From NCBI GenBank assembly GCA_013176395.1, contig JABMLP010000003.1, positions 744,001 through 808,000 of the forward strand: 64,000 nucleotides of DNA, given 5' to 3'. This document shows, piece by piece, positions 44,466 through 55,657 of this stretch (position 1 is the first letter of the stretch; every line of letters starts with the position of its first letter). The translations under genes and the position numbers were made by a program. Source of the stretch: Venturia oleaginea (taxonomy: Eukaryota; Ascomycota; Dothideomycetes; Venturiales; Venturiaceae). The notes beneath the pieces were generated by a model. That model made no database searches, was not told where the DNA came from, and saw only the letters and a list, made by a program, of their open reading frames with translations.

Positions 44466-45490
44466 TCATGCCGTGTCCATCTTATCATCGTCAGGCTTGT
44501 CCTTCTTGTCCTTGGATCCCTCTGACGGCTCGCCTTTGGAGTCCAACAGCGCCTGCTCCTCCTCTGGAATACCTTCCAGCTTCTCCTTCTCCTCTTTGGC
44601 CTTCTTCTCTTTCTCGACTCGTGCCTGTTCTTCTTCGAATGACATCCTTAATGCCAAAGCAAGCTCTGGGTCCAGTTCTGGGTTGACACCAAATTCGAAG
44701 TCGTTAGAGGCACCAGCTCCGCCTTCACCACCAGCACCTCCACTACCTGAGCCTCCAACTCCGTCTCCTGCCAATATAGGTGTCGATAGAATGGAATCGC
44801 TCAACAAGTTTGGTCCGGGCGGAATAATTTCCAGATGTGACCCGTCGCCACCTTTGATGTTCTCGTTGAAGCTGGTTAGCTTCTTGATGTTCTCGTCGCT
44901 GAGATTGCCGAATGCAATGATGTCGATGGAAATGTTGTTCTTCTTCATTCGTTTGGCCAGCTTGACCAGCGACTTCTCGTCCTCATCGATGGCGGAGCAG
45001 GCAAAGACGATGATCCGTTGACGTTGCGATTTATTTTGCCTGTGTTTCAGTGCTAGCTATATTACTGTTAGCCATGTTCGCATTCGAAATAATTCATCAT
45101 GCATACCGCTGCGATGTTGACGCCCGTTGTGAAGTGAGCATCGCCCTTTATCTTCGTCCTGTGAATGCCGTCCAAGATCTTTCCCATATCCGTTGTTAAG
45201 GTAGTCAGAACCTCTGGCCCTTGACCTCCCATGCTCATGAGACCGACTGATGATTCCGGGTTGGCGTTCGTCTTTGCATTGTAAATGAGGTTGACGGCAT
45301 CGGCCTGGGCCTCGAATCGGGTAGGTCTGGGATGGATTAGAGTAGTCGAGATGGAGAATAGGGAGAATCGTACACATAGTCGCCATTTCTGCTGCTTTCG
45401 CTGTTGTCTATCCTGTATGAAGTCAGTTAAAAGTTGACAGAATATGACCACGGTGCACGCTCACACTATCATAGTCGCTTCCAACACCAT
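44466..45490 (-). CDS. RPN10: 26S proteasome regulatory subunit Rpn10
   Basis: Ubiquitin receptor of the proteasome 19S particle. Four reverse-strand exons: 45490-45465, 45412-45374, 45326-45107 and 45056-44466, 291 aa. The tiny first exons join to give the family's N-terminus (MVLEATMIVIDNSE, NGDYVPTRFEAQ). The von Willebrand A domain spans about residues 1-190 (SVGLMSMGG, RIIVFACS, ISIDIIAFGNL). A ubiquitin-interacting motif lies at about residues 222-241 (ELDPELALALRMSFEEE). A charged Lys/Glu-rich tail ends in DKMDTA. One UIM, as in fungi. A Gly-rich linker precedes the UIM. All four exon phases agree. The divergent borealin-domain gene starts 332 bp upstream. Confidence 0.96.
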
Positions 45491-45822
45491 CTTGATGTGA
45501 GTACAGCTTCGATAGCTGCTGGGTATCTTCTAAGTGTGTAGTTTCGAGTGTAGATAGAGTCGGAGGAGAGGTTCGATGTGGATTTGTGTGAGATTTGTGT
45601 TGAAGCTGAGAGTTATGGTGGTTGATGGATGGAGTACCTAGAACTAGAATAGAGGGCGCAATTGAGCTAAGCTCCCTTCGCCGTCCGCAGCGCCTCTGTT
45701 TTGAGGCAACAACAAACACATCATTCCATCCATCAACACGCCCACACATCGCGACTCTCTCTTCATATTAGCCAAAAAGACGTACAGGCAATCAAGTAGC
45801 TACGTCTATTTTTCACAATACA
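45491..45822. promoter_or_regulatory. divergent promoter between RPN10 and borealin-like gene
   Basis: A 332-bp gap between two start codons facing away from each other, so both promoters must lie here or overlap. No specific factor site was recognised. Confidence 0.55.
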
Positions 45823-46908
45823 ATGGCTACCCGAACCGTTGCTGTACGGTCCCCAGCGACGCCCGAAAGAGACCCGGCGCAACAAGCTTCGACTATTACC
45901 GTAGCACAGAAGCAAGCTGTTATAGATAATCTGCAGTTAGAGAGTATGTTCAGATCGAGTAACGAAGTCGCGCCTCTTCTAATGCGTGCAACAGTAACAG
46001 AACGAGCGCGAAAACTACGAGCGCAATATGCCCTCCACGCGCAAGGCCTACGATCGCGATTAGAAATGAGAATCAATCGCGTTCCGAAACAGCTACGAAC
46101 GACAAATATCGCAGAATTGATAGACCAATATTCCGAACAACTCGAACCACCCTCAAAAAGGCCTCTACCAATTCCTCAAGGTGCCGCAACTTCCAAAGCA
46201 GCTCAAAATGCACGACCGCAACCTGCCCAGCAATCAAGCTCAGCAAGACCACGCGGGACAAAACGCACAAGTTCTGAAATGACGGGCGGTTCAGATAAAG
46301 AAAACGGCATTGAGGTGCCCAAGAAGCGATCTAAAACAGCTCAAGCAGGTGGCCCCATAGGCGCCGTCCGAACAGCATCCCGTCTCGATCCTTCAAAAGT
46401 ACTTTCCCCAAAATCACACAACTCACGCCAATTGCCACAATCACCATTCAAACGAGACTCCCCAGGAAAACCGCTATCACCAGGGAAATCATACCTAGCC
46501 CGTCCCGTCTCACCCGTGAAGCCAGGAACAGTCGCCGCAGCCACAGCATCGTTAGCAAATCTCGTTGCGCCAGCCGAGCAAGCAAGGCCAGTGGGACGTC
46601 CAGCAGCCAAGCAAACAACTGTAGCTACAGGATCTGTTCGTGGACGTGGTCGTCCTCCAGCAGCTATGGCACCACCACCCGTCCCACCAAAGACTGGTCG
46701 CGGACGCGCTGCAAGTGACACTAGCGACACGAGCACTGGAACGACAGTTATGAAGACGAAGAGAATGGTGGTAAAGAAAGGCTTGGTCGGCATGGCGGCC
46801 AGTGGAATTGCCGCTGCTGCTCACAAGAGGAAGGCTTCTAAGAAGGAACCTATTCCTGCGCCGAGCGCGCCTGGTGTTGGTGGAAGAGTTTTGAGAACGA
46901 GGCGGTAA
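45823..46908 (+). CDS. NBL1: borealin/Nbl1 N-terminal domain protein
   Basis: Probable chromosomal passenger complex subunit that binds survivin/Bir1 and INCENP/Sli15 to target Aurora kinase to centromeres and the spindle midzone. Exons 45823-45943 and 45995-46908, 344 aa. Splicing the 51-nt intron joins NLQLE to ITERARKLRAQYALHAQGL, the conserved Nbl1/borealin helix (about residues 28-85), with SRLEMRINRVPKQLR following. The rest is Lys/Pro/Ser-rich and disordered, with SPxK-type sites (VLSPKSHN, KPLSPGK) that fit mitotic kinase targets, and an AT-hook-like RGRGRPP. Basic C-terminus. Much longer than yeast Nbl1, as expected for filamentous fungi. The intron is a multiple of three without stops, so retention would insert 17 residues into the helix. 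Confidence 0.8.
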   Translation: MATRTVAVRSPATPERDPAQQASTITVAQKQAVIDNLQLESMFRSSNEVAPLLMRATVTERARKLRAQYALHAQGLRSRLEMRINRVPKQLRTTNIAELIDQYSEQLEPPSKRPLPIPQGAATSKAAQNARPQPAQQSSSARPRGTKRTSSEMTGGSDKENGIEVPKKRSKTAQAGGPIGAVRTASRLDPSKVLSPKSHNSRQLPQSPFKRDSPGKPLSPGKSYLARPVSPVKPGTVAAATASLANLVAPAEQARPVGRPAAKQTTVATGSVRGRGRPPAAMAPPPVPPKTGRGRAASDTSDTSTGTTVMKTKRMVVKKGLVGMAASGIAAAAHKRKASKKEPIPAPSAPGVGGRVLRTRR

Positions 46909-47686
46909 GTCAGACGATTGGGAATGTTTATTGGCGTTCTTTCTCATGCCAATTACCCTATCGAATCCTTGAAGCTTCTTAATTGAGTCTGTGTTTTGGA
47001 ACAGCCTATCGCGTTTGTGATCGTTCAGCTAGCTTTCGCAGCGTCTTGTCAGCTAATAGTTTGGCTTTCAGTTTTGGAATTGTGAGTGTGTGAGGGGAGT
47101 TTGGTTATTGTTTTGCAATTGCCGGATTCCTCCTGTCACACTACAGGATATATGGATATTCTATCTGATGTTTTGAAGTATCACGACCCCAAACTCTATT
47201 GTTCTTCTCTTTCTTGGCCAGGCATGTCCTTCCTGAGCGGTTCGCGTTCGTGCAAAGGTCTTTATCGCCTAAAAATTTGCAAGGATTCGTTATTCAGTGA
47301 CATCTTCCTGGCACTGTCACACTTTTGGTCGGCGTTTGGTTCTAAGTGGAGCTTCCATGGCGCTTTGCATGGACCAATTCGAGCTCTTCGACTTGGATGG
47401 ACCGGACACCTTGGTCCTTCACTCCAGGGCCAAGTGTCGCTGACCAGTAAGTCCGTCTTTTGGCTCATTACTTCGGACTGGACGAATATGGCGACTATGA
47501 TGTCAGCGCTCCAACCTCGATGTTGATTTGAATGCACCCATACCTTTGTGCATGCTCAAATAGCCTTCAATCCTTCAATCAAGGTGCTCCTCCGTCCATT
47601 TTCTTGGCAGAGTAAGACCTCCTCCCTCGGGAAAGTCGAGCCATCAAGTCTGATCGAGCGTAGGCTGATTGACTGTTGACCCAAGC
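46909..47686. other. intergenic region
   Basis: Convergent 3' ends of the borealin-like and PTC7-like genes. No additional gene supported. Confidence 0.4.
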
Positions 47687-49133
47687 TCATGTTTTCGTTT
47701 TCCGTTTCCTGCATTGAGCCGCAACGATACTGATGTCGTCCATTTTCCCACCTTCAATGGACAAACCTTCCTCAACAGCCTTCTCCATATACGGGCTTTC
47801 CGCAAATGGATCAGTGGCGATGACCTTCGCAGCTTTGACAACCTCCTCGGCCACGAACATCATTTCATCCGAATAACTGGTTTCTGCCGGTTCCTTGTCC
47901 TGCTGGATTGCAGCCTCGCCATTCTCCCATTTATGCATCGCGTCCACGACACTTTGCAACACTTCATGATCCCATAAATTGTCGATAACGCCGTCACTCA
48001 TGGCTAGAACAACATCGTTTTCCTCAATCTCCACGCGATCCATTACTGCATTGGTTGCAGGTGTATCTGGACTATTTGTGCCCAATTGGCGAGGGCAATC
48101 AAACCAATGCCATTGTTCTTGGGTCTTGTATATGATCTCCCGATCGCGTGGACGAACAATCATGATCTGTGAGTCGCCGAGTTGTGTAGCGTATATGATG
48201 GGATGAGGTGGGGTTTGGTGATCGTCTGAGAGGAGAGCGCCGGATGCTGTAGTGGTGCCGAACCATTCATTAGGTTCTGATGTCGCTTTCTTGGTCTGTT
48301 CGTATGCACGCTGTAGGTAAGCTACTGGGTTTGGGTCGTTGGTACCGCCATAAGAGTCCTTCTCTGCTTCGAGAGCCCAGAAGTGTATTATGAGACGAGA
48401 CCATAGACTGTCTGATTGTTAGCGATTTGTACTCCATCAGGCAAGATAAACACAAAGGCAAGCAAGATTATGACAGACTCCAGACAACAATTCCCGTGGT
48501 GAACCTTGCCAGAGCTTGCCAAACCCCGAGTTCTACAGCCAGGCAAGCCAACTCCTAAACAGTTCGGCCCTCGACCTGGATTGCTTCGGTCCCCAGCTCC
48601 TGCACTATGGTTTTCGTGTCTTTCTCTCTTCAGGGATAACTAACGTACGCTGCATGCCCTTTCTCCTTCTGTGCCCATGCTCCAACACCATCATTCGCAA
48701 TGACGAAGTTCTCATTCACAAGGACTGCATCGTCTCCATTCGTGACGCCACGAATAAGCTGGCCATTCACCTCCGGCGGTCTCCGATCCCGACTCTGATT
48801 ATGCGTACTCAATGGGTCTGAAAAGGATCCCGATGGTACGGACAAAAATGGCGGCGGAAAAGGTCTCGACCTTCTCTTGGCAAAAACCGCATATCCTGCC
48901 TCGAAGTAAAAAGGAGATTTGGAGTTTTTGTTCGTACTGCCTTCAGGGACAGGCGTGGTTGTGCCGGATCGCTCATCGTGTGGTTCGTGGGACGAGGAAG
49001 CCCATCTTCGTTGGGGTTGGGGCGGCGGACGGGGAGGAGAGTAGCGAGAACATGTTAGGGGAAGGAAGGCATTTATTGAATGGGATACATGTTGTAGTAG
49101 ACCAATTCTGGGTTTGAGTCGCGAAGTCTGCAT
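47687..49133 (-). CDS. PTC7: mitochondrial PP2C-type phosphatase, Ptc7-like
   Basis: Mn/Mg-dependent Ser/Thr phosphatase of the Ptc7 branch; in yeast it acts in mitochondria and promotes coenzyme Q biosynthesis by dephosphorylating Coq7. Exons 49133-48649 and 48407-47687, 401 aa. The Arg/Ser-rich N-terminus (MQTSRLKPRIGLL) suits a mitochondrial presequence. Motifs in order: GYAVFAKRRSRPFPPPF, SGSFSDPLSTHNQSRDRRP, GVTNGDDAVLV, ANDGVGAWA (metal-binding Asp-Gly), QLGDSQIMIVRP, FDCPRQLG, LAMSDGVIDNLWDHE and GKMDDISIVAA (C-terminal metal-binding Asp). Complete for the family. The start is the first ATG downstream of a GTG-only extension. The single intron (241 nt) falls after GHAA and, unlike the yeast gene, retention would hit a stop within a few codons. 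Confidence 0.9.
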
Positions 49134-49886
49134 TCCTTTCCTTTGTGAAGGATTTGGGTAGAAAACTCGAGGATAATGTTGGCGATACGATTGAGGAGGG
49201 ATGATGCTCACTCAGCGACCTATTGCGGTATGGATAATGTGATGTTTTTAGGGATGCGGATATCGCATTGTAGGTTCAAGTATACATTTGAATACCATAA
49301 CACCGCGCGATGTGATTGTAGCTATGAAGGATCGAACTTTCCAAGGTTGTGCTGGGTTTGTGCCGTGCAATCTTCTGTGGACGTCATACATCCGAAAAAG
49401 ACGACCAAATATAGATTTAAACATTGTTTCTGTGTGGAACTTTAAAGGACCATGGTCTCGTCATCATGTTTGCTCTGGGTTGCGAATCCAGCGTGGGATT
49501 TGGACATGAAATCGACTTCTATTGCTTAACATTTCCAGCAATATAAGAAGAAAAATCGCCATGGTATTTGGACACTCGTCCACGTTCTCTAACTGTAGAC
49601 TAGGAGCCAAATATCTTGAATTTCGAGCCTCCATCAAAATACTCCTAGCAGATAGTGGTTGCGAGTTCCCATCGTGTTGAAACATTATCCGATTATGCAG
49701 CCTTCCGTCCGCACGCAGCCTGATGTGATCCGTTCTCTTTTGATTCGACCGCGGCTCGTACTGTATCTCATACATTCAGAGATTCCTTCGTCATCCATAT
49801 TATTTACCCAGAATCCGCAGTCCAAAGTCCCAAGGCCCCAAACGCCATGCCATGATTGCCATACGAATCCAAACGCAAACCCTCAC
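49134..49886. other. intergenic region
   Basis: Promoter of the PTC7-like gene and 3' UTR of the CBS-domain gene. Nothing else seen. Confidence 0.4.
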
Positions 49887-50436
49887 TTAAGCCGGCCTCC
49901 TTTTGACAAACTCTTCCAGGTCGCTCTTCGTAGCAACACCAAGAACAAATCGCCTGCTAAAATCCGTCACGACAGCAAAGTCCTGAGCTTCCTTCCCATC
50001 CACGCCTCCGCCGAAGAAGCCCTCCAGTTCCTCTAACGGCGTGTCCATGGTAATGACCTTGTATTGCTTTCCTTTCCGTTGGAATTTAAGCATAGCTTTC
50101 TCCACGGTGTCGGCCTCTGTAACGTCTCCATTCTTAAGCTTCTCCTTCAATCGCGGAATACTGAGGTAGCCAAGTAACGATCGGTTTTCTTGTGAGACGA
50201 CGGTGAGATGTGTGTAGTCGCGTTCGTAGGCGCACATTAAAGCGTGGGACACTGGGTCTGTAGGATGTATAGAAAGTGCGGAAGGAGGATCGAGGTCTTC
50301 TACAGTAGCCTGTCAATGTTAATATCTTAGGAAATGCTGCAGGCTGTGATAGGTTTCTCACGCCTCGATACTTCTGCGCCCATGCAGATTCTTGGGCAGA
50401 ATTTGGTGTGAGGCTATTAGACAGAAGAGCTGCCAT
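49887..50436 (-). CDS. small CBS-domain protein
   Basis: Two exons (50436-50362 and 50309-49887), 165 aa. CBS pairs usually bind adenosyl ligands and sense energy or metabolite state; partners here are unknown. Exon 1 encodes a Ser/Ala-rich N-terminus (MAALLSNSLTPNSAQ). Exon 2 holds ATVEDLDPPSALS, first CBS motif VSHALMCAYERDYTHLTVVS with LLGYLSIPRL, and second CBS motif VEKAMLKFQRKGKQYKVI with FAVVTDFSRRFVLGVATKSDL. The protein is essentially one Bateman module with no catalytic domain. Similar stand-alone CBS proteins occur across filamentous ascomycetes. The splice junction (GGC/GTGAGA ... GACAG/GCT) is in phase. Confidence 0.85.
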
Positions 50437-50756
50437 CTTCAATTCGGTGCTTCGCTTAGCTTGTCGTCTTGGTTACGTGTCAAAGTGAATAAATTTCACG
50501 ACACTCCAAGCCGCATAGCGATCGAGTAGTTTCAGGCATGCAACCCGATCTAACGTGAATATCTCAGACCGCCGGTCGACCATAGCGTTAGACGGCAAAA
50601 TCTCTCTTGTCACGCACGCAGGTTCGCAACGAAACACCACTCATCTCACATTGGCAGGAGGTATTCATCATCAATCACTTGCCAGCATAGCTTGACACAC
50701 TTTGGTCCAAAAGCTTGTTCTTGAGTTTCATTTCGTTTGCTATCAACACCACCTTT
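50437..50756. other. intergenic region
   Basis: Promoter of the CBS gene and 3' end of the dioxygenase gene. Nothing distinctive. Confidence 0.4.
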
Positions 50757-52009
50757 CTACAATGGCGACTCCTCAAAGGGCGTCTCATATGGTCTTTCTG
50801 CCTGTGGTGTGATGCGAGCAAGATGGCGACGTTGACCATCGTCCCAGTCAATGATGGCTGAGTGAGCAGTTACTCTGTTGTCCCAGACCACCACAGTACC
50901 GGGTGCCCATTTGACCCTGGCCTGTAGATCCTGGCTCTTCGCGATATGGTCATACAAGAAGTTCAAAAGGTTGTCGCTCTCCTCCTTTTTGTACCCGACA
51001 ATCTTCCTTGTGAATTGAGGGTTCACGTAGATCGCCTTCTCGCCAGTTACAGGATGCGTTCGAACCACAGGATGGATGTTCGACACGGGGGCGCGACGAA
51101 CCACACTGCCCTTCCTGCTACTATTCTCTGCCTGCTCAAACCCGGAGTGTACAGCATTGAGGCCATGGAGCCGTTTTTGAAAAGCTGAGGAGAGCCGCTG
51201 GTATGCCACGGCTTGATTACAGAACAAGGTATCACCACCAGCAACAGGGCCATCTAACAAGTATAGGAAGGTAGTTCCAGGCGGTTGCTGTTCGTATGTA
51301 ACATCGGAGTGCCAGGTGATCGAGTTGGTTCTCTCCTCGAAAAAGTCTCTAGCTGTGGTGTCGTCTGCTCCTCTGTGGACGAGATGAATCTCTGGATATC
51401 TTTCGGGCGCACCACTAGTGGGATGAATGTGATGTCTCCCGAAATAGCCTCCGAAGTCTAGCGCCTCTTGAATGGGTAGGTCGGCAAAGTCCTGGTCGCG
51501 GAAGGCTAATATTGCTCAGTTGATGGCCACAGTACAAAACGACCTACAAAGAGACTTACCAGCAACCTTGTGCTGGGCGACGAACAACGCCAACTCGTCC
51601 TTGCCCTCTTTTGTGAGCTGGCTTAGCTGGACGCCCGTTACCTCGGCGCCGATGTTGGAGGTAAATTGGGTAACTTTGGCCGTCTTCAACAAGTTTGGAA
51701 ACGATGGGTCTGCGTCCTTCCCATGCTCGACATGCTCGAATGGTACCAGAGGCTCGTATTCTGGGCACATCAGTACAACTATCTCGAGAGCAAATCCTAA
51801 CAATACTTACTCTTGTCAGGATTCCAGACGGGAAGGTAATTAGGATACTTTGCCGCTGGTTGCGTGGCACTTCCTCTCAGCTCAACATCTCTTTTGTAAG
51901 CCTTTGGACCCCCGAGGAAAGCTTCTTTATATTGTCCGACTCCAGAAACCTGTTTAGATTCTGGATTGACAGAATCCTGGCTAGGAATTTCGATCAATGC
52001 TGGTGCCAT
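50757..52009 (-). CDS. TauD/TfdA-type 2-oxoglutarate-dependent dioxygenase
   Basis: Fe(II)/2-oxoglutarate enzyme of the taurine/sulfonate dioxygenase family, which releases sulfite from alkylsulfonates in its best-known members (yeast Jlp1); other members act on other acids. Three exons (52009-51811, 51760-51560 and 51505-50757), 382 aa, full length. Motifs: TSNIGAEVTGVQLSQLTKEG near the N-terminus, DLPIQEALDFGGYFGRHHIHP, the iron ligands His-x-Asp in WHSDVTYEQQPP and the distal His in VVWDNRVTAHSA, then the 2-oxoglutarate Arg in RRHLARITP. All ligands are present. Divergent from an MFS transporter across 998 bp, suggesting co-regulated uptake and oxidation. The substrate cannot be told from sequence alone. 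Confidence 0.88.
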
Positions 52010-53007
52010 TTTGAAAATTCAGACGGAAGCAAGCAAACGTCCTTGTGGGTATGGATTGGAAGATACCAGAGTCATCTTCATGCTATGGTTCTCTGGGCTT
52101 ATATCCTTCAATTCGAAGAGGTCATCGGATACAGCGGCAAGGGCACTCCGCCTACCTCACATGTTCTTGCCCCATTCAATTGCCTATTTCAGTGATTGTG
52201 CCATTCTGGTTGTTGTACAAGAGAAGCGGAGTCGCTCCGCTCTTGATTAATGTCTGCTGAAGGGAACTGGGTCGACGCGTTGTAACGCGTGCTTATCGAT
52301 CATTGATAGGCTGAATCTGTATGGTTGAATACATACTGGGTTCTTTTCAGCCTTCCGGCTCTGGATCTTGTTTCTGATTGGTCTCTTTGGCATTACTCAT
52401 CCATCATTTCGACATTGACTTACTGCCAGGGGTATTAGCGCAAAGCACGCGTTTTCTGCAGATTATCGCGAATGTTGATCACTACAACACAACCCCGTTG
52501 CACACCCACCTCATCTGGGATTCGCGATGCCATGCAAGCTTTGCGTGCTTTCTAAGATGCTTATTCCATTTTCATTGGACACTCGGCGTCCATTTCCGAT
52601 GCTGTTGCGTGACAAATGCGTTCTCCCCCGGCCTCAAAGCTTCATAACGAGGCGCCTTGATGCAGAGAGGCAGTAGCCAAGATTATTCCCCACAGAACGT
52701 GGAACAGAACGTGGAATTCCTTGCTACAGAGGTGGATTATTGTAGTATTTTGGTTTCGTCGGGGGCCCTTTCACCGGTACACCTGCATAAGAGTATTGGC
52801 AGCCAGAGTGATGAGTAAAAAAGCATGGCTATACTTAAAAGTAACTGTGGTGTGCGGACCAAAGAGCGTACTACGTGGTAGATTGTCGCGATACACCTCC
52901 GCACATTTTATGTGATGAACAGGGTTTCTAATTTTTAAGTTCTTTGGCCCGAAGACCATAGCCAACGACCGGAAGACTCTGAACCGGATTCGTTTTGGAA
53001 CTGAGCG
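52010..53007. promoter_or_regulatory. shared divergent promoter, dioxygenase and transporter
   Basis: A 998-bp gap between start codons facing away from each other. No gene inside. The layout fits a bidirectional promoter. No site for a known sulfur or nitrogen regulator was identified with confidence. Confidence 0.45.
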
Positions 53008-54862
53008 ATGGTTGCGACTTCCTCAGCGAGCGGAAGCTCTGGAATTGAAAAAGGTGGCAGCCATGTCTTGAGCAAGAGAGACCATAACACACTCGAAGCA
53101 GAACTATCAGAATACACAGCAGGAGGTGCTTTCGAGACGGCCGGTCTCGAAACTCACTACGAACCAATCGATTCTTACGAGGGGAAACATCGATATGATC
53201 CGGAGTACAAATGGACGGAAGAAGACGAAAAGAAAATCATTCGTAAGGTCAGCAAAACGGACTTCCTAGATCAAGACTTGAAGCTGACCCATTGAAAGAT
53301 TGACATAAGAATTTGCTCTTGGGTCTGTCTGATGTTCTTTGCGTTGCAATTGGATCGAGGAAACATCACCCAGGCACTTTCAGACAACATGCTCAAAGAT
53401 CTTGGTGTCAACACCAATGATTACAATACTGGACAGACGATATTCTACCTGTGCTTTTTGCTTGCTGAGGTTCCCTCGCAACTGATTTCGAAAAGAATTG
53501 GTCCCGATCGGTGGGTGCCGATCCAGATGGTTAGCTGGAGTCTGGTTGCTAGCATGCAATGCTTCCTTAGCGGTAGATCATCATTTTGGGCTTGTCGAGC
53601 ACTACTCGGACTGATCGAAGGTGTGTATTATTCTCGCCACTGATGCTAAATATTTAGTCTAATCGTTTTCAACAGGTGGTTTCATCCCAGATTGTATCCT
53701 CTACCTATCCTACTACTACAAATCGTCCGAGCTATCAAAACGCCTGGCTTGGTTTTGGACTGCTTACCAGTCCACTCAAATTGTGTCCGCTTTTTTGGCA
53801 TATGGTATCCTTCGTCTCCGTGGTCGCAATGGAATGGCCGGGTGGCAGTGGTTGTTTGCTCTTGAGGGAATGATTACTGGTCTCATTGGTATCGCATCCT
53901 ACTTCTACTTGCCACCCTCGCCTACTCAAACTGTGTCCAAGCTTCGAGGCAAAGACGGATGGTTCAATGAGCATGAGGAGAAAATCATGGTGAATCGCGT
54001 GCTGCGAGACGACCCCTCAAAGGGAGATATGCATAATCGGCAGGCACTTACTTTTGGCATGTTCTGGGAATGTGTCACGGATTACCACATGTAAGTTTTC
54101 TCCACGGTCATTTCATAAAGGACTTGACTAACTTTTGCACTCAAAGGTGGCCAATTTACCTCATCGGATTATCCTGGACTATCCCCAAGGAACCAGCGAC
54201 TTCATATCTAACCCTCCAACTCAAAGCTGAAGGCTTCGGTACCTTCCAATCCAATTTACTCACCATCCCGGCATACGTCCTTTTCATCATCGGGCTCCTC
54301 TTTTGGACCTGGGTCTCCGAGAAGATCAATCAACGATTCCTGGTCGGACTCGTCAGTCAAGTCTGGGCGTTACCGCTTTTGATTGCACTTGAAGTGATTC
54401 CCGGCTCCACGTCAGCGTGGGCGAAATGGGCGCTTTCTACGCTGTTAGTTGGCGGTCCTTATGTCCATGCTATTCTCGTCTCTACGACCAGTCGGAATGC
54501 TGGGTCGGTTAGGCTGAGGACGGTGGCTAGTGCTTTTTATAACATGTGTGTGCAGGCAGCTTCTATTATTGGATCGAATGTACGTGCCTTCCATTTTCGT
54601 TTGGATAATTCTTAGATTCTAATTTACCTCACAGATTTATCGGGAACACGACAAGCCGATGTATCGAACTGGTAACAAAGTTCTGATTGCCATCTGTGTT
54701 TATAATTTTGCATTGTTTATTGGAGCAAAAGTGTTCTACGTTCACGTCAATAAAAAGCGAGCGGCGGTTTGGGATGCTATGTCGCATGAGGAGAAGGATG
54801 TCTATTTGAGTACGACGAAGGATAATGGAAATAAGAGGTTGGATTTTAGGTTTGCTCACTAG
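53008..54862 (+). CDS. MFS transporter, Dal5/Seo1-type (anion:cation symporter family)
   Basis: Proton-coupled plasma-membrane carrier of small organic anions, vitamins or sulfur compounds; relatives include yeast Dal5, Seo1 and Soa1. Five exons: 53008-53247, 53299-53620, 53676-54090, 54147-54579 and 54635-54862, 545 aa, all phases consistent. Long acidic cytoplasmic N-terminus (KWTEEDEKKIIRK), then TM1 with LQLDRGNITQALSDNML, the family signature. It continues with FYLCFLLAEVPSQLISKRIGPDRWVP (loop 2-3), RALLGLIEGGFIPDCILYLSYYYK, RNGMAGWQWLFALEGMITG, and a second half from WPIYLIGLSWTIP to SIIGSNIYREHDKP. The first intron uses a non-standard GTCAGC donor. The neighbouring dioxygenase hints at sulfonate uptake. 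Confidence 0.9.
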
Positions 54863-55657
54863 ACATTTCGACGGTTGTTCCGAGTTCTTAACAGGATTCA
54901 ATAGCCTAAAGCTTGAGAATACCATCAAGCTTGCTATCATGAATATGTAGCAGACTCTCGGTATAGCGTATAGAACGTCGCAGCCTACCTAACCTTGAAC
55001 GGTGGTTGCAAAAGGGGGGGGGGAGGGAGGAGCCTAGGAACAGGTTCACTTGTCAGCTGGCAGGAACTTTTTTGATGCTGCTTACTCATACTGTTTTGCA
55101 GTCTTTGGCCTACGACTCTTCAGGATCTGCTCGGTACTTTTGGTTGAATACGAAATCAGTGGAAAAGTAAGTGTAGACATATTCTTTAAAAAGCTAGCTA
55201 GCTCGTTCAAGATAAAGATCGGAGAATTTTTTCAGGTGTCGTGATGCTTCATTTCCAACTCCATTCCTTTCACCTCCATGAACTCATTTGCGAAATCCTC
55301 AAAGACATACCATCGTAATTGTTCGAAGACTTTTCCTAGCTACAAATACTGGTTGCAAAGGTGAAAGCATACTCACATTCTCATGATATAGTTGTTTAGT
55401 CTCTTCATCGCGTCTAGCTCGATTCTGCCATCTCATTTTCCATCGCTTTCCCCTTCATATGTTTATTTGTTAAAACTCCTTGACCCAATCCATGGTCAAT
55501 GCTTCCTCTGCTTGATGAGAGATCGATTTATCAGAATATTCACCCGAAGGAAGTGTAAAATGCTTGATGACTTAGGCGTAGACAAAATAGTCTTAATGAA
55601 GTTGACAGCAATGCTTATGAAGAAATCAAGGTGCTAAACTATCGGTATATTACCTTC
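54863..55657. other. intergenic region with G-tract and possible exon fragment
   Basis: Contains a run of ten G at 55014-55023. A reverse-strand fragment around 55440-55250 (RRDEETKQLYHEN, VFEDFANEFMEVKG) looks faintly coding, perhaps the decayed 3' end of a gene, but cannot be assembled. Confidence 0.3.

Noticed and set aside
55014..55023. run of ten G
   Set aside because: A single homopolymer in an intergenic region; more likely slippage than a functional G-quadruplex, as no further G-runs of similar length flank it.
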